Shown in pieces: positions 6,370 to 14,163 of a DNA stretch of 14,227 nucleotides. How positions within the stretch are numbered: the stretch's first letter is position 1; each line of letters starts with the position of its first letter. Source of the stretch: Anaerolineae bacterium. Its GTDB lineage: Bacteria > Chloroflexota > Anaerolineae > B4-G1. The stretch is taken from positions 1-14,227 of the forward strand of contig JAUWNP010000113.1 in the NCBI GenBank assembly GCA_030612585.1. The letters run 5' to 3'. Made by a program: the position numbers and the translations under genes. The notes beneath the pieces were generated by a model. That model had not been told where the DNA came from, searched no databases, and saw only the letters and a program-made list of their open reading frames with translations.

Positions 6370-9155
6370 CTGGATACCCCCGCTTCCTTGATTGCCTGAA
6401 GCACCTTCTCCCTGGTGGCTGGCAGAGAAGTGATGCGCACTCCCACGGCGTCGTAGATAGCGTTGAGGATAGCGGGAGCAGTGGCCAAGGAAGGTGCTTC
6501 GGCGAATCCTTTCAGCCCCAACGGCCCCTGGGGATGGGGTACTTCTACCAGGATTGGGATAATCTCGGGGGTCTTGTCAGCCGTGGGGACACCGCATTTG
6601 CGCAGCGTGTCGGTGATGTTAACGCCCTGCTCGACGAGAAACTGCTCGGAAAGAGCATATCCCATCCCCTGGACGACGCCCCCGTGGACCTGTCCCGCTA
6701 CGGCTCCCCAGTTGATGACCTTCCCCAAATCGTGCGCAGCAATCACCGTCAACACCCGTACCTCTCCACTCCTCTCGTCCACCTCGACCACCGCCACGTG
6801 GGTACCGTAGGTGTAGCACCAGTGGGTGGGCCGCGATGCGAAGTCCGGCTGCCCGTAGTGGCTTTGCTCCTCCTCCAGCAATGAAGCCGACGGCGGAGCC
6901 CCGTAGCGCCGCTCCATTACAAACCGCTCCCCCAGGTCCCCGATAGGGATCTTCTGGGCCGAAACGGTGTCTACCAGAAAGGTGTCCTCAATCCGGATGT
7001 TCGCAGGATCCGTGTCCAGCCTCTCCGCCGCACGCGCGAACAGTTCCTCTTTCAGGGCACGGCAGGCCATCAGCACCGCGTTGCCCGTCATGAAGGTCTG
7101 GCGCGAGGCAGTGGTGGGGCCCGTTGGTGGAGTCAGTGCCGTATCTGGTCCAATCACCTCTATGCGATCCAGCATCACGCCCAGCTCTACAAAGGCCAGC
7201 CGGATCAGTCCGGCGTGGGCTCCCTGACCATACTCGTGCTGGCTGGCCCGGATACGCACCTGCCCTGCCGAGTTCAGTTCGACCTCTGCCCCGGCACTCT
7301 CCGACAAGCCGTGGCCGAAGCCGATGTTCTTCACCGCCGATGCCACGCCGACGCCAATCCGCTTACCCTCGGCAGGCTGGGGTAGCGAGAGCCGCTTCAG
7401 TGCCTCCTGAGCAGCGGCGATGGTCGGCTTGACCCCTACCACCCCTTCCTCCAGTACATGATCGGCCGCAGTAGGCAGGCCCACGTCGAGAGCGTTGCGT
7501 TGACGTATCTCGAAGGGATCCATCTCCAGACGCCGGGCGATCTCATCCAGGTTGCTCTCCAGCGCGAAGGCCACCTGGTTTACACCGAAGCCCCGCATCG
7601 CGCCACTAGGAACGTTGTTAGTGTACCAGACCCAGCCCTCCAACTTGACGTTCGGTACGTAATACGGGCCGCAGGCGAAAACCACCGTGTTCTCCAGCAC
7701 GTCTGCGCTCAGCGAAGTATAGCACCCTCCATCCAGCACGATCTCTGCCTCCACCGCCAGCAGCCGCCCCTCGACATCTGCGCCGGTCTTGAAGCACATT
7801 CGGGCTGAGTGCCGTTTGGGGTGAGTCCGCAGCGACTCTGCTCGCGTGAGGGTAATCTTGACCGGACGCTGACTCAGGAGCGCACCGAGAGCCAGAAACT
7901 GGTAGATCAGGATGTCCTCCTTGCCCCCAAACGCACCACCCATGGGGAGTTGCACGATGCGGATCTTCTCCTCTGGCAGCGCCAGGATGCGGGCCAGTTG
8001 GGCCCGATCATCGAAAGCGCATTGGGTCCCCATCTTGAGGAGAATCCCGCCATCGTCGGTGGGCATGCCCACCCCGGCCTCTGGTTCCAGGAAGGCGTGC
8101 TCGATGCGGGGAGTGGCATAGGTATGCTCAACGACCACTGCGCACTGGCGAAAGGCGGCCTCGACGTCTCCCCGCACGATGCGGGCGTGGTGGCAGAGGT
8201 TACCGTCCTCGTGAACGCGCGGCGCGTCGGGCCGGGCCGCCTCTTCCGGCGAGAAGACGCCCGGCAGTGGGCGGTACTCCACCCGGATCTTCTCCAGAGC
8301 CGTCTCGGCAATCTCCTGTGTCTCGGCGAAAACGGCCGCTACCGGATCGCCAATGAAGCGCACCTTCTCGGCCGCGATGGCCGGCTGGTCCAACTTGATA
8401 AGCCCAGCCCGGTTCTCTCCAGGGATATCTTTCGCCGTCACCACCAAGGCCACACCTTCCACCGCTTCTGCCTCAGACGTATTAATATCAAGGATCTCGG
8501 CGTGGGGATAGGCGCTCCAGAGAATCCTGCCGTAGAGCATCCCCTCCAGCACCAGGTCGTCACTGAACCGCACAGCGCCGGTCGCCAGTTCAATGGCCTC
8601 TTTGCGCAGGCGTGGCGCATCCGCCCGCTCCTCCGCCAGCAAGACGATCGGGTCCACTGCCCGCTCCCCCCGCGCCAGCCGGTCTGCCGCGCTCTCGATC
8701 GCCTCGACGATTTTCACGTAGCCAGTGCAGCGGCAGAGATTCCGATTGCGGGTGAGCGCGGCCTTGATCTCGGCCTCAGTCGGCTGAGGGTTCTCATCCA
8801 GCAGGGCTTTGGCCGCCATAAGTATGCCGGGGGTACAGAAGCCACACTGAATCGCCCCGTGCTCAATAAAGGCTGCCTGGAGAGGATGGAGATTGCCATC
8901 TGATGCCAGCCCCTCGATGGTCTCTACTCGTGCTCCAGCCATCCGGGGTGCACTCATCCTCACCAGGCAGGAGCGGACGGCTTTCCCGTTTAGGATGACA
9001 GTGCACGCACCACAGTGGCCAGTGGAGCAGCCGTTCTTGGTGCCGATGAGGTGCAGTTCGTCCCGCAGGAAGCGCAGAAGGGACATCTCAGGCGGTACCT
9101 GAGCACGTACAGGTTGTCCATTGAGCGTGAACTCGACGGGAATGGTATCCGGCAT
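6366..9155 (-). CDS. Fused [2Fe-2S] / molybdopterin-binding hydroxylase (XdhD-like, xanthine dehydrogenase family)
   Basis: 929 residues combining two domains that are usually separate subunits. Residues 1-160 carry a plant-type [2Fe-2S] cluster (Cys 43, 48, 51, 63) and a helical [2Fe-2S] domain (Cys 104, 107, 141, 143; QCGFC and CRCTGY). From about 185 to the end is the Mo-binding part: Gln378, the GGAFGGKED loop (406-414), RGFG with Arg521, and the catalytic-type Glu886 (GFAE). Glu413 and Arg521 match the Glu802/Arg880 pair used by bovine xanthine oxidase on purines. The fusion without an FAD domain is seen in E. coli XdhD, selenium-dependent xanthine dehydrogenase and Desulfovibrio aldehyde oxidoreductase. 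The ATG at 9155 has a GGAGG- and GGGGG-rich leader. It lies 121 bases after xdhA and overlaps hyuA by four bases. Hydroxylation of a purine or other N-heterocycle is likely; the exact substrate is unknown. Confidence 0.9.
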   Translation of the reverse strand: MPDTIPVEFTLNGQPVRAQVPPEMSLLRFLRDELHLIGTKNGCSTGHCGACTVILNGKAVRSCLVRMSAPRMAGARVETIEGLASDGNLHPLQAAFIEHGAIQCGFCTPGILMAAKALLDENPQPTEAEIKAALTRNRNLCRCTGYVKIVEAIESAADRLARGERAVDPIVLLAEERADAPRLRKEAIELATGAVRFSDDLVLEGMLYGRILWSAYPHAEILDINTSEAEAVEGVALVVTAKDIPGENRAGLIKLDQPAIAAEKVRFIGDPVAAVFAETQEIAETALEKIRVEYRPLPGVFSPEEAARPDAPRVHEDGNLCHHARIVRGDVEAAFRQCAVVVEHTYATPRIEHAFLEPEAGVGMPTDDGGILLKMGTQCAFDDRAQLARILALPEEKIRIVQLPMGGAFGGKEDILIYQFLALGALLSQRPVKITLTRAESLRTHPKRHSARMCFKTGADVEGRLLAVEAEIVLDGGCYTSLSADVLENTVVFACGPYYVPNVKLEGWVWYTNNVPSGAMRGFGVNQVAFALESNLDEIARRLEMDPFEIRQRNALDVGLPTAADHVLEEGVVGVKPTIAAAQEALKRLSLPQPAEGKRIGVGVASAVKNIGFGHGLSESAGAEVELNSAGQVRIRASQHEYGQGAHAGLIRLAFVELGVMLDRIEVIGPDTALTPPTGPTTASRQTFMTGNAVLMACRALKEELFARAAERLDTDPANIRIEDTFLVDTVSAQKIPIGDLGERFVMERRYGAPPSASLLEEEQSHYGQPDFASRPTHWCYTYGTHVAVVEVDERSGEVRVLTVIAAHDLGKVINWGAVAGQVHGGVVQGMGYALSEQFLVEQGVNITDTLRKCGVPTADKTPEIIPILVEVPHPQGPLGLKGFAEAPSLATAPAILNAIYDAVGVRITSLPATREKVLQAIKEAGVSR

Positions 9156-9171
9156 ACTCCCCCTTCCTCCA
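9156..9171 (-). promoter_or_regulatory. Ribosome binding region of the fused Mo hydroxylase
   Basis: The minus-strand leader is almost pure purine, with a GGAGGAAGGGGGAG run just before the ATG at 9155. It offers a GGGGG core close to the start and a GGAGG further upstream. It begins directly after the 9172-9186 palindrome. Confidence 0.55.
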
Positions 9172-9186
9172 AATCTTTCAAAGATT
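9172..9186 (-). promoter_or_regulatory. 15-base palindrome, candidate operator
   Basis: AATCTTT and AAAGATT are exact inverted repeats around a single central base. It is AT-rich within GC-rich DNA and lies in the only large gap inside the cluster. It sits just downstream of the -10-like hexamer at 9188-9193 and 16 bases before the start codon of the fused hydroxylase. That is a usual place for a repressor operator. With a one-base centre it is unlikely to form a stable RNA hairpin. Confidence 0.4.
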
Positions 9187-9187
9187 C

Positions 9188-9217
9188 ACTACAGAATGCT
9201 GTCGCCGTGCTGGTCGA
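9188..9217 (-). promoter_or_regulatory. Weak internal promoter candidate ahead of the fused hydroxylase
   Basis: On the minus strand, TCGACC (9212-9217) and TGTAGT (9188-9193) are 18 bases apart, each matching the sigma-70 consensus at four of six positions. Alone this is weak. It is listed because it lies in the 121-base gap 9156-9276 and abuts the palindrome. The rest of that gap shows nothing recognisable. Confidence 0.22.
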
Positions 9218-9276
9218 GGGACCTGGGAGCAAGCGCACCTAGGCAGCGGAACGGCGTCCGGTTGGTCCTGGCACAC

Positions 9277-11523
9277 CTATGGCATGGCTTCCAGCACCAC
9301 CTCCGGCGTGGCCGGAAACTCCGTCACCATCACCCCAATGGCATCATAGATGGCGTTGACGATAGCTGGCGGTACAGTGCCAGTAGCGGCCTCTCCCACT
9401 CCCCTGGCGCCATAAGGCCCGCCAGGCAAAGGTTCCTCTACAATGATAGGATGAATCCTTTCGCCAATGTCGAGGGAGGTTGGGATCAGATAGTCGGCCA
9501 AGGTAGAGGTCAACATCTTCCCATCCTCCACCACCGCATCCTCTGTCAAGACATAACCCGCCCCCATAAGCGCTCCCCCCACCAACTGGCCTCTGACCGC
9601 TTCCGGGTTGAGAGCCCGGCCAGCGTCGTGGGCGACAACTAACTTCAGGAGCTCAACCAGCCCTGTCTCCATATCCACTTCCACATCAGCCACAGCAGTG
9701 GTAAAGGTATGCCCGTTATCGGGGTGATCGATATGGAACCAACTCTCCGCCACCAGGTTGACTCCAGTGCTATGGCACTCGTTGGCTACTTCTGCTATGG
9801 ACACTCTCTCCTGCGGTTGCCTGGATACGAAGATCCCCCCCTCCCCATAGATGAGTTGATCCACCTTGACCTCCAGCATCTCCGCTGCTTTGGCCAACAG
9901 TTTGGCTTTCAGTTTCTCCGCTGCCAACCGGACGGCATTGCCGGAACAGTAAGCCGAGCGGGAAGCCACCATAGGGCCGGACTTGGGGGTGGTGGCGCTA
10001 TCACCATAGACCACGGTGATTGCTTCCATTTCCAGCCCCAGGCTCTCAGCAGCCACTTGGGCCAAGACAGTGGTGATGCCAGTCCCGATCCCACACACTC
10101 CAGAGCGGACTACGAGGGAACCATCAGGGAATAGTTCGAGGCGCGCCCCGCTCCCAGCCATAGATCCCCAGGGAGTACCGGCCACATCGAAACCAGGCAT
10201 AGCACAGGCTATCCCTCGCCCAACCGATTTGGCTGTACCCGAAGGCTCCGGGTGAGGGCCAGCCGCCTTCAAAGCCTGCGCGGTGGTCTCTGGCAACGAT
10301 ACTGGGCTGTCCAGGGGCAGAACATAAAGGGGAGGAGTCACGCCTTCCTTCACTGCATTCTTCAGGCGGAACTCGCCTGGGTCAAGACCCAACTGGCGGG
10401 CAGCGAGAGCCATCTGGCACTCTATAGCCAGGATCGCCTGAGGCTCCCCGTAGCCCCGACATGCGCCCGAGATTGGGCTGTTGGTAAGAACGGCTTGGCC
10501 ATGAATCCTGATATTCTCCACGGCATAAGGGCCAGCCAGTTGTCGGCAAGCCACAGGCAATACCCACGGCGAATGCGAGGTATAGGCCCCAGCATCGGCC
10601 ACCACCTGGGACTCAATAGCCACAACACACCCTTCCCTGGTCACCCCCAGGCGATGCCTAATCCTCATCGGGTGGCGCTTGGTAGAGGCAAGCAAGGACT
10701 CCTCACGGCTCCAGACCATCTTGACTGGCCGACCAGTCTTGAGAGCCAGAAGGGCCAAGTGGATCTGGAGGGAAGCGTCGGTCTTGCCGCCAAAGGCTCC
10801 ACCGGTGGGCATAGCCACTACCCGCACCTTGCTCTCCGGCCAGGCCAAAGCCTTGGCAATTGGCCCCCGCAGGTAAAAGACGGTATCTTGAGCTCCACTG
10901 TAGACCGTTATGGTGCCATCAGGGTCAAGCGTAGCGAGACCCGCCTCAGGTTCCAGGTACGCGTGTTCTTGACGGGGAGTAGAATAGACGTTATCTATGA
11001 TGATATCTGCCTGGGCCAGACCCTGTTCTACGTCCCCGACCTCCAAGCGAAATTCGGCGCACACATTCCCAGGCTTGTCGGCGAAGAGCTGGGGAGCTCC
11101 AGGCTGGACGGCCGATTCAGGGTCTGGCACCACCGGCAAGGGCTCATACTCTGCCTCGATAAGCTCCAGGGCCTGTTGGGCAATCGCCTCCGATTCAGCG
11201 GCCACCAGAGCCAGAGGATCGCCTAGCATACGGGCCACCCCTCCCACCGGCACCAGCACCGGTTGGTCAGGGGTTGCCACCCCAAAGCACTTGGCACCCG
11301 GCACATCCCGGGCAGTGAGAACCGCTACCACCCCGCTCAGTGCTTGCGCTCGCTTGATAGCGAGACGCTTTAGTTTGGCATGAGGATAGGGCGAGCGCAG
11401 AGTCTTAGCGTAGAGCATGCCAGGGACGACCCGGTCGGCGCTGAACTCCGTCTGGCCAGTTACCTTGCCCCACCCGTCTATCCGGCACACCGAGCGGCCG
11501 ATTACTCTATATTCCTTCTTCAC
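9277..11523 (-). CDS. xdhA: Xanthine dehydrogenase family, molybdopterin-binding subunit
   Basis: 748 residues, the normal size of a stand-alone large subunit (E. coli XdhA about 752). It binds the molybdenum cofactor and hydroxylates an N-heterocycle or aldehyde in partnership with the [2Fe-2S] protein encoded just before it. Visible features are the N-terminal RIDGWGKVTGQTEF hammerhead-domain start, Gln212, the GGAFGGKTD loop (241-249), RGYG with Arg356, and the catalytic-type Glu711 (GVGEA). The position equivalent to bovine Glu802 is Thr248, so this protein differs from the fused hydroxylase next door and from classical xanthine oxidase. The start is the GTG at 11521-11523, with GGAGAGGA upstream, and it overlaps xdhC by 17 bases. 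No FAD subunit gene is in the window. The xdhA name reflects family; CoxL-type or aldehyde-oxidising activity is possible. Confidence 0.92.
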   Translation of the reverse strand: MKKEYRVIGRSVCRIDGWGKVTGQTEFSADRVVPGMLYAKTLRSPYPHAKLKRLAIKRAQALSGVVAVLTARDVPGAKCFGVATPDQPVLVPVGGVARMLGDPLALVAAESEAIAQQALELIEAEYEPLPVVPDPESAVQPGAPQLFADKPGNVCAEFRLEVGDVEQGLAQADIIIDNVYSTPRQEHAYLEPEAGLATLDPDGTITVYSGAQDTVFYLRGPIAKALAWPESKVRVVAMPTGGAFGGKTDASLQIHLALLALKTGRPVKMVWSREESLLASTKRHPMRIRHRLGVTREGCVVAIESQVVADAGAYTSHSPWVLPVACRQLAGPYAVENIRIHGQAVLTNSPISGACRGYGEPQAILAIECQMALAARQLGLDPGEFRLKNAVKEGVTPPLYVLPLDSPVSLPETTAQALKAAGPHPEPSGTAKSVGRGIACAMPGFDVAGTPWGSMAGSGARLELFPDGSLVVRSGVCGIGTGITTVLAQVAAESLGLEMEAITVVYGDSATTPKSGPMVASRSAYCSGNAVRLAAEKLKAKLLAKAAEMLEVKVDQLIYGEGGIFVSRQPQERVSIAEVANECHSTGVNLVAESWFHIDHPDNGHTFTTAVADVEVDMETGLVELLKLVVAHDAGRALNPEAVRGQLVGGALMGAGYVLTEDAVVEDGKMLTSTLADYLIPTSLDIGERIHPIIVEEPLPGGPYGARGVGEAATGTVPPAIVNAIYDAIGVMVTEFPATPEVVLEAMP

Positions 11524-12004
11524 CGGACTGTTCCTCTCCTCTCATACGAGTTGCTGCTCTTTGTACCGCATCAATGATCTGCTCATAACCTGTGCAGCGA
11601 CATAAGTTACCAGCGATGGCCTCCCTGATCTCTTGGCGGCTGGGATTGGGATTGCGGTCCAACAAAGCCTTGGCTGTCATTAACATCCCTGGCGTGCAAA
11701 AACCGCATTGGACTGCGCCCTCGTCCAGGAAGGCTTCTTGTAGAGGGTGCAACTGCTCACCTTGAGCGAGCCCCTCCACGGTCATTACCTCCCGTCCCTC
11801 TACCCTGGGGGCTGGCACCAAGCATGACGCGAAAGGCTGACCATCAATGAGCACGGTGCAACTCCCACAATCGCCAGCATTGCAGCCCACCTTGGTACCG
11901 GTAAGCCCCAATTGATCCCGCAGTACCTCAACCAACGTGGCTGATGGATCAACATCCAAGTCCACTTCTTGCCCATTTAGCACAAAGTGTAGCTCTTTTC
12001 GCAT
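11507..12004 (-). CDS. xdhC: Xanthine dehydrogenase family, [2Fe-2S] iron-sulfur subunit
   Basis: 165 residues, like E. coli XdhC (about 159) and CoxS. It carries electrons from the Mo site of the neighbouring large subunit to a flavin subunit or another acceptor. An N-terminal ferredoxin fold holds Cys 41, 46, 49 and 61. The C-terminal four-helix domain holds Cys 100, 103 (QCGFCTPG), 135 and 137 (NLCRCTGY). Gln99, next to the first of these, is the conserved residue that contacts the pterin in this family. The ATG at 12002-12004 is chosen because AAGGG lies six bases upstream and the length fits. An in-frame TTG at 12061 would add 19 residues with no homology. The 3' end overlaps the xdhA start by 17 bases, consistent with equimolar subunits. 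All eight ligands are present, so it looks functional. Confidence 0.93.
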   Translation of the reverse strand: MRKELHFVLNGQEVDLDVDPSATLVEVLRDQLGLTGTKVGCNAGDCGSCTVLIDGQPFASCLVPAPRVEGREVMTVEGLAQGEQLHPLQEAFLDEGAVQCGFCTPGMLMTAKALLDRNPNPSRQEIREAIAGNLCRCTGYEQIIDAVQRAATRMRGEEQSGEEGI

Positions 12005-12050
12005 CCTGGTCCCTTCTTGAAGTTGCAAGGTCCATCTCCTCAATCTAGCA

Positions 12051-12066
12051 ACCCGTATCAACGGGT
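12051..12066 (-). other. Small hairpin in the gap between the molybdopterin oxidoreductase and xdhC
   Basis: ACCCGT (12051-12056) and ACGGGT (12061-12066) form a perfect 6-bp inverted repeat with a four-base loop. It begins seven bases after the stop codon of the upstream gene. There is no T tract on the minus strand, so full termination is unlikely; an RNA processing or partial-attenuation role would be inference. The rest of the 68-base gap holds only the xdhC ribosome binding site. Confidence 0.3.
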
Positions 12067-12072
12067 AGACCT

Positions 12073-14163
12073 TCAGATCTTCTCTACCTGACAGAGAAAA
12101 GAGCGATCCCCAGTGCTGCCTACCACCGGATCACAGACTTGGTCGTCTACCAGTATGTTCATCTCGGCCTCCGGGAAACACTCCCCCCAGCAGCCAGAGA
12201 TACTCACCACCCCCGGCAACGTACCATCCGTGACCTGTGCCTTCATCCGGATGCTCCCTCGCGGTGAACGGATCATCACCCAATCCCCATCGCCAATCCC
12301 CCGCTCACCCGCGTCCCGAGGATGTATCCACACCCACGGCTCCGGCTCCCGCTCCCGCAATGCCGGTATGTGATGAAACTGTGTGTGCACGTAGTTCACC
12401 GTCTTCCCTGCAGAACAGCCAATCAAGGGATACTCACCCGCCATCTCCGGCTGGCTGACAGGACTCTCCGCTGGCTCCTCCCACCTCGGCAAAGGATCAT
12501 AACCCCTATCCTCCAGGGTCTGGCTGAAGAACTCTACCTTGCCCGATGGGGTGGCAAAACCATTTTGCTCATACTTCCGATACTGCTCCCCTTCCTTGAA
12601 ACGAATACCCTCCGGATGGGCCTTCAACTGCTCAACCGTGATGCCACTGGGCGCCAACTGGAAGTTGATCGCCTCCTCCACATCCTTCCAGGGGAAAGCC
12701 TCCTCTAAGCCCAGCCGGTGGGCTAACTCAAACAGAATCTTCCAATCCGGCCAACAACCCTCTACCTCCACCGCCTTCCGCTTGAGCAAGACATAATCCT
12801 TGGTCTCACCGAACATACTAGAAACTATGAAGCCGGTCTTTTCGTACTGGCTAGCAGCAGGCAGCACCAGATCCGCCAGTTGAGCAGTGCGAGTCATAAA
12901 GAGTTCGGCTACCACAAGCAGTTCCAACTTCTTCAGCGCCTCCTCAACTCGCTTGTGGCTCGGCATAGAGATCGCAGGGTTGCCGCCAATGACCAAAAGA
13001 CCGCGAACAGGATAGGGTTTCTTGCTCAGTATGGAGTCAACGATGGCTGGGAAGGGAATAACTGAGGACATGTCGGTGAATAGATCATAACTGCCAATGC
13101 GCTTCACTTTCTGCTCGGCCGACAGGAGCCCCTTACCCTTCAGGCTCACCCACTTCACTAGCTCCTCAAAGACATTCCCCCCCGGCACATCTAGCGTGCC
13201 AGCCACGGCTCGCAGGGCTGCTATGGCCCGCATCGTCTGGAAGGTGTTGGTATGATGCTCCAAACCGTTGCCGGCGTGGATCGCCGTTGGCCCCCCCGTA
13301 GCGATGAGCCGGGCCGCCTGACGGATCTTCTCTGCAGGCACCCAGGTTATCTCTGCAGCCCGCTCCGGCGGGTATTGCCCCGCCAATTCCGCCAGATGGT
13401 CAAACCCGACCGTCCACCGGCTGACAAACTCCTGGTCGTAGAGCCCCTCCTCGATCAACACCTGTATTAGACTGAGGGCTAGCGCCCCATCGCTGCCAGG
13501 ACGCACCCGAAGCCATAGGTTAGCCCGCCCCGCTATCTTGCTGCGCATAGGGTCAACTACGATCAGCTTGGCCCCTCGCCTCAACGCCTTCTGGATCATG
13601 CGCCAGAAGGGCAGGTGGGTATCCGGGCGGCAAGCGCCCCACTCGATCATCACATCTGTCCGCTCATAATCGGGGGCAATTACTCCCCCGTAGGTGACAT
13701 TCTCCGCCACCACCCGGGGGAAGTAACAGATATGACTAGGGGCTGATGTATTGGGAGAGCCAAAAGCAAACAGGAAGCGCAAGGCATAATGCCAAGGGGC
13801 TCCCCAATCGGCCGCCTGACCACGGTAAAGAGCCACGCTTTCGGCCCCGTGCTCGTTTTTCAGCTGAGTAAGCCTCTCCGCCAGAATCTCCAACGCCCGC
13901 TCCCAGGAGATCTCCTCCCATTGCCCCTCGCCTCTGGGTCCCACCCGCAACAGAGGCTGGGTTAGCCGCTCCGGCGCGTGAACGATCTGGGCAGCATTGG
14001 CACCCTTGGGGCAGAGTGCGCCTTGAGAGGTGGGGTGTTCCGGCAACCCCTCAGTTTTCACCAGCCGGCCGTTCTGGATATAAGCCCTGACCCCACACCC
14101 TACCTCACACAGCCTGCATAGGGTGCTGACAACACTTTGGCTCTTCGTTTCCCCTTCGGTCAC
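12073..14163 (-). CDS. Molybdopterin oxidoreductase, DMSO reductase family, cytoplasmic
   Basis: 696 residues with the full fold: an N-terminal [4Fe-4S] domain (Cys 16, 19, 23, 51, then a Lys at 53 in CPKG), the central bis-MGD domains (PERLTQPLLR 64-73, ISWERAL 85-91, GNP and LADLVLPAASQYEKTGF), and the C-terminal molydopterin-dinucleotide domain from about 575 (TPSGKVEF, IHPRDAGERG, DGDWV). Cys146 in HICYFPR sits where the family has its Mo or W ligand (Cys, Ser or Sec). There is no Tat signal (the start is MTEGETK) and no membrane or ferredoxin partner in the window. Similar plans occur in formate dehydrogenases, thiosulfate/polysulfide reductases and acetylene hydratase, so the reaction is not assignable. 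The GTG at 14161-14163 is chosen because AAGGAG lies seven bases upstream. It leads the visible cluster and precedes xdhC by 68 bases, implying a role in the same pathway. Confidence 0.92.
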   Translation of the reverse strand: MTEGETKSQSVVSTLCRLCEVGCGVRAYIQNGRLVKTEGLPEHPTSQGALCPKGANAAQIVHAPERLTQPLLRVGPRGEGQWEEISWERALEILAERLTQLKNEHGAESVALYRGQAADWGAPWHYALRFLFAFGSPNTSAPSHICYFPRVVAENVTYGGVIAPDYERTDVMIEWGACRPDTHLPFWRMIQKALRRGAKLIVVDPMRSKIAGRANLWLRVRPGSDGALALSLIQVLIEEGLYDQEFVSRWTVGFDHLAELAGQYPPERAAEITWVPAEKIRQAARLIATGGPTAIHAGNGLEHHTNTFQTMRAIAALRAVAGTLDVPGGNVFEELVKWVSLKGKGLLSAEQKVKRIGSYDLFTDMSSVIPFPAIVDSILSKKPYPVRGLLVIGGNPAISMPSHKRVEEALKKLELLVVAELFMTRTAQLADLVLPAASQYEKTGFIVSSMFGETKDYVLLKRKAVEVEGCWPDWKILFELAHRLGLEEAFPWKDVEEAINFQLAPSGITVEQLKAHPEGIRFKEGEQYRKYEQNGFATPSGKVEFFSQTLEDRGYDPLPRWEEPAESPVSQPEMAGEYPLIGCSAGKTVNYVHTQFHHIPALREREPEPWVWIHPRDAGERGIGDGDWVMIRSPRGSIRMKAQVTDGTLPGVVSISGCWGECFPEAEMNILVDDQVCDPVVGSTGDRSFLCQVEKI

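Noticed and set aside
7809..8903. Plus-strand open frame of 364 codons opposite the fused Mo hydroxylase
   Set aside because: It lies entirely within the opposite strand of a clearly coding gene, has no motif and no convincing ribosome binding site.
10252..11226. Plus-strand open frame of 324 codons opposite xdhA
   Set aside because: Same reason: a shadow of a well-supported gene, with no domain signature.
9277..12004. A complete three-subunit xanthine dehydrogenase operon
   Set aside because: Only the [2Fe-2S] and Mo-binding subunits are present; no FAD-binding subunit could be found in any frame.
12005..12061. Upstream TTG start (12061) for XdhC
   Set aside because: The extra 19 residues do not match the family and the ATG at 12004 has AAGGG at good spacing.
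12073..14163. Selenocysteine in the molybdopterin oxidoreductase, as in some formate dehydrogenases
   Set aside because: The frame is open throughout with no internal TGA, and the ligand position appears to be an ordinary cysteine codon (residue 146).
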